64,000 nucleotides of DNA from Planctomycetota bacterium (GTDB taxonomy: Bacteria; Planctomycetota; B15-G4), in NCBI GenBank assembly GCA_029259745.1, contig JAJDEO010000065.1, forward strand, positions 62,001 to 126,000, given 5' to 3'. The position numbers were made by a program, and so were the translations under genes. The notes beneath the pieces are model-generated. The model did not search any database, was not told the DNA's origin, and saw only the letters and a program-made list of their open reading frames with translations. Below are positions 61,549 to 64,000 of the stretch, in pieces; the stretch's first letter is position 1; each line of letters starts with the position of its first letter.

Positions 61549-62925
61549 ATGCCCCGCCTTGCCGCCCTGCTCCTCGTCGCGTCGTTGCTGCCGGCGTGCT
61601 CGTCCGAGCCGCCGCCCCCGCCGAACGTCATCATCTGGATGGTCGACACGCTCCGCGCGGATCACCTCGGGTGCTACGGCTACGAGCGCCCGACGTCGCC
61701 CGTGATCGACGCCTTGGCCGCCGCCGGCGTCGTCTTCGAGGAGACGCACGCCCACTCCAACTGGACCCAGCCGTCGATCGCCTCGTTGATGAGCGGTCGC
61801 TACCCGCCGGTCTTCTCGGGCGACTTCACCTCACGCTGTCCCGACGACTACATGATGGCGGCCGAGTGGTTCTCCGAGAACGGATACGCAACAGCCGGCT
61901 TTACGATGACCATCGCGTCGGGTGCCAAGTACGGGTTCGATCAAGGCTTCGACACGTACGACGAGCTCGCCAAGCTGCTGCCGCTCAAGGAGCAGAGCGT
62001 GCGCGCAGGGCCGGCCTTCGACGCCCACCACCTCGTCGACGCGGCAGCGCGCTGGATCGACCGCCGCGGGCCGAACGATCCCCCGTTCTTCCTCTACCTC
62101 CACTCCGTCGACCCCCACGCGCCCTACGAACCGCATGACGAAACAGTCGCGTTCACCGGCGACTACGACGGGTCGATCGACGGGGCCGTGGACACGCTGC
62201 ACGACGCCCTGCGCGGCGACTACCCGTTCACCGACGCCGACATCCAGAACGTGATCGATCTCTACGACGGTGAGATCGTCTACAACGACGCGCAGCTCGG
62301 GAAGCTCGTCGAGGCCTTGGAGGCCAGCGGCGTCCATGACGATACGCTGCTCGTCGTGATCTCGGATCACGGCGAAGAGCTCTGGGATCACGACACGCAC
62401 GGCCACGGGCACCGCAACGTCCACCGCGAACTGACGCGCATCCCGTTCGTGCTGCACTGGCCGGCCGGGCTTCCTGCCGGCACGCGCGTCGACGGGCTCG
62501 TGCGCGGCATCGACGTCCTGCCGACGCTCGTCGACCTCGCCGGCTTGCCCCCGGTCGAAGGAGCCAGCGGCCGCTCCGTGAGCGCGGCGATCGACAGCTC
62601 GGTGGACGTCCCGCAGACCTACGTGCTCGTTGATCGAGCCAAGGAACTCGTCGACGTCGCCGGCGCGCGGTCGACCGAGATGCTCTACGTCTCCGACCCG
62701 CGCGGACAGCGCACCGGGCTCTTCAACTGGATCGAGGATCCCGCCGAGCGCATCGACGTGCGCGCCGAGGTCCCGACGGTCGCTGACGAGCTCGAGAAGC
62801 TCGTCGACGCGTGGCGGCACGATCGCGAGTCGATCGAACGCTCTGTTTCCGTCGAGATGGACGCCGAGACGCGCATGGCGCTCGAAGCGCTCGGCTACCT
62901 CGAGGCCGAAGTCGAAGACCGCTGA
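61549..62925 (+). CDS. Sulfatase-family (alkaline phosphatase superfamily) lipoprotein with Thr at the nucleophile position
   Basis: A 458-residue protein. The signal peptide ends in a lipobox (LLVASLLPAC). Metal ligands are in IIWMVDTLRADHLGCYGY and VVISDHGEELWDH. The nucleophile position, Cys or Ser in formylglycine sulfatases ([CS]xPxR), is threonine in NWTQPSIASLMSGRYP, so no formylglycine can form. The enzyme is more likely a phosphodiesterase or phosphotransferase-type member. YLHSVDPHAPYEPHDE is a normal family segment. Membrane-attached in the periplasm. It is divergent from the ArsR operon. Confidence 0.9.
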   Translation: MPRLAALLLVASLLPACSSEPPPPPNVIIWMVDTLRADHLGCYGYERPTSPVIDALAAAGVVFEETHAHSNWTQPSIASLMSGRYPPVFSGDFTSRCPDDYMMAAEWFSENGYATAGFTMTIASGAKYGFDQGFDTYDELAKLLPLKEQSVRAGPAFDAHHLVDAAARWIDRRGPNDPPFFLYLHSVDPHAPYEPHDETVAFTGDYDGSIDGAVDTLHDALRGDYPFTDADIQNVIDLYDGEIVYNDAQLGKLVEALEASGVHDDTLLVVISDHGEELWDHDTHGHGHRNVHRELTRIPFVLHWPAGLPAGTRVDGLVRGIDVLPTLVDLAGLPPVEGASGRSVSAAIDSSVDVPQTYVLVDRAKELVDVAGARSTEMLYVSDPRGQRTGLFNWIEDPAERIDVRAEVPTVADELEKLVDAWRHDRESIERSVSVEMDAETRMALEALGYLEAEVEDR

Positions 62926-63300
62926 GCCGCTCTTGATGACGCGCTGAGCGAGCCAACTGCCCCTCCGTCGTGCTCGTCGGCCCATCGCTGAGGAACCGGC
63001 AGCGTCGGGCGACCGCCGCGTGGTCGAAGCACGAAACGGGCGGAGCAGGTGCCCGCGCAGGCCCCTCTTGAGCCGAGAACCATGCGCTTGCCACCGGAAA
63101 GACATCGTGCGCGGACGTCGAACTTCCGATAGGGTTCGCATATCTATTCGGTGATCCACCGAGTGCGGCGAACAACAGGGCCTCCCCCAACTATCCATCG
63201 AGGCCGCGCCGACACCAAGCTTTCGGGCCCCTCGCTGTTGTACGAGCCCGACCCACGATCGCGCCGCTGATCACAGTGCCGCGCGACGGATTGCTCCACT
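62926..63300. other. Intergenic region before the DEAD-box helicase
   Basis: 375 bp. A small inverted repeat GGCCTC/GAGGCC with a 15-nt spacer lies near 63179-63205. No gene, tRNA or clear promoter is seen. DEAD-box genes often have long regulated leaders, but nothing here proves one. Confidence 0.35.
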
Positions 63301-64000
63301 TTGGAAAGTTCCACACCCACCGGTTTCGACCGGTTTGGGCTCCATGACGTTCTCATGCGCGGTCTGCGCTCCGCTGGTTTCACGTCCCCACGTCCGATCC
63401 AGCTCGACACCATTTCAGCCAGCCTCGAGGGCCGCGACGTCCTCGGCTTGGCCCCCACGGGCACCGGCAAGACCGCCGCGTTCGCCCTTCCCATGCTGCA
63501 CCGCATCGTCACCGCCCAGCGCAAGGGACCGCGCGGCATCGTGATCGCACCGACGCGTGAGCTCGCGTCTCAGATCGCCGAGGAGATCGGCTCGCTGAGC
63601 CGGCACACGCGCGTCAAGACGGTCGTCATCTTCGGCGGCGTCTCGTCACGAGCGCAGATCTCGGCATTGCGTAAGGGCGCCGAGATCATCGTGGGCTGCC
63701 CCGGTCGTATTCTCGACCTCGTCCAACAGGGCCAACTGAAGCTCGATCGCATCGAGACGCTCGTCCTCGACGAAGCCGATCACATGTTCGACATGGGCTT
63801 CATCCCGACGATCCGCAAGATCCTCGCTCAGCTGCCGAAGCGTCGCCAGAACCTGCTCTTCTCGGCAACGATGCCCAAGGAGATCCGACGCCTCGCCGAC
63901 GAGCTGCTGAACGATCCGCACGTCGCCGAGCTCGCGAACTCCGCGCCGGCAAAGACGATCGACCACGCGCTCTACTCCGTGCACGAGAAGCGCAAGCGTC
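63301..64000 (+). CDS. DEAD-box RNA helicase, RhlE-like (3' end outside window)
   Basis: The frame is open from a TGA at 63268 to the window end. TTG 63301 is the likely start (then ESSTPTGFDRFGLHDVLM); ATG 63355 is downstream of the conserved F-motif and so less likely. Motifs in order are the Q motif GFTSPRPIQ, I APTGTGKTAAF, Ia APTRELASQI, Ib CPGRILDL, II LDEADHMFDMGF and III LLFSATMP. It unwinds RNA in ribosome assembly or mRNA decay. The second RecA domain lies beyond the window. Confidence 0.92.
   Translation, partial: MESSTPTGFDRFGLHDVLMRGLRSAGFTSPRPIQLDTISASLEGRDVLGLAPTGTGKTAAFALPMLHRIVTAQRKGPRGIVIAPTRELASQIAEEIGSLSRHTRVKTVVIFGGVSSRAQISALRKGAEIIVGCPGRILDLVQQGQLKLDRIETLVLDEADHMFDMGFIPTIRKILAQLPKRRQNLLFSATMPKEIRRLADELLNDPHVAELANSAPAKTIDHALYSVHEKRKR

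Noticed and set aside
1-64000. tRNA, rRNA, prophage, integrase or insertion-sequence transposase
   Set aside because: I looked for cloverleaf-like ends, rRNA signatures and DDE/tyrosine-recombinase motifs and found none I could support.

Overview
This is a 64-kb, GC-rich, tightly packed bacterial chromosome segment. I see no rRNA, tRNA, CRISPR array, prophage or intact transposase. The gene content points to a planctomycete-like bacterium. It has many secreted beta-helix, BNR and Ig-like proteins, an alpha-2-macroglobulin-like giant protein, and a membrane-spanning serine/threonine kinase fused to a formylglycine-generating-enzyme-like domain. It also has an ECF sigma factor, alkaline-phosphatase-superfamily (sulfatase-like) enzymes and large DUF4953-type metalloproteases. 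The taxonomic placement is inference from gene content only.

Layout. 0-5 kb: a zinc metalloprotease cut by the window edge, a peptidase-MA-like secreted protein, and a redoxin whose first active-site cysteine codon is TGA, with a hairpin just downstream (candidate selenoprotein). 5-12.4 kb: a 2021-residue secreted macroglobulin-like protein, then a subclass-B1-type metallo-beta-lactamase fold protein. 12.5-15.8 kb: two paralogous radical SAM/SPASM proteins around a GT4 glycosyltransferase. 16.3-20.3 kb: a membrane-anchored SNF2-type ATPase and an atypical short-chain dehydrogenase. 20.4-22.7 kb: DUF1801, SGNH hydrolase and DJ-1/PfpI genes. 22.8-28 kb: a tightly overlapped tripartite export operon (TolC-like lipoprotein, HlyD/MacA adaptor, MacB ATPase, MacB permease). 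28.4-33 kb: a BNR/VPS10-type propeller protein, OsmC and a membrane thioredoxin. 33.7-43 kb: housekeeping genes (FAD oxidoreductase, M3 and M17 peptidases, transaldolase, APC permease) with a secreted beta-helix protein and an ECF sigma factor. 43-54.6 kb: large secreted repeat proteins, the kinase-FGE protein and a HEAT-repeat protein. 54.6-64 kb: SelO, a membrane spermidine-synthase-like protein, an ArsR/AHSA1/LtaS-like operon, a sulfatase-family lipoprotein and a DEAD-box RNA helicase cut by the window end.

Themes. The most striking item is the UGA-interrupted redoxin with a bacterial SECIS-like hairpin; the window also encodes SelO in its all-cysteine form. A second item is a family of about 160-bp foldback elements with imperfect terminal inverted repeats. 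Three full copies and one truncated copy lie in intergenic spaces. Several genes have a TAnnnT hexamer only 6-35 nt before the start codon, which suggests short-leader or leaderless transcripts. Likely terminators are long GC-rich hairpins without an obvious U tract.
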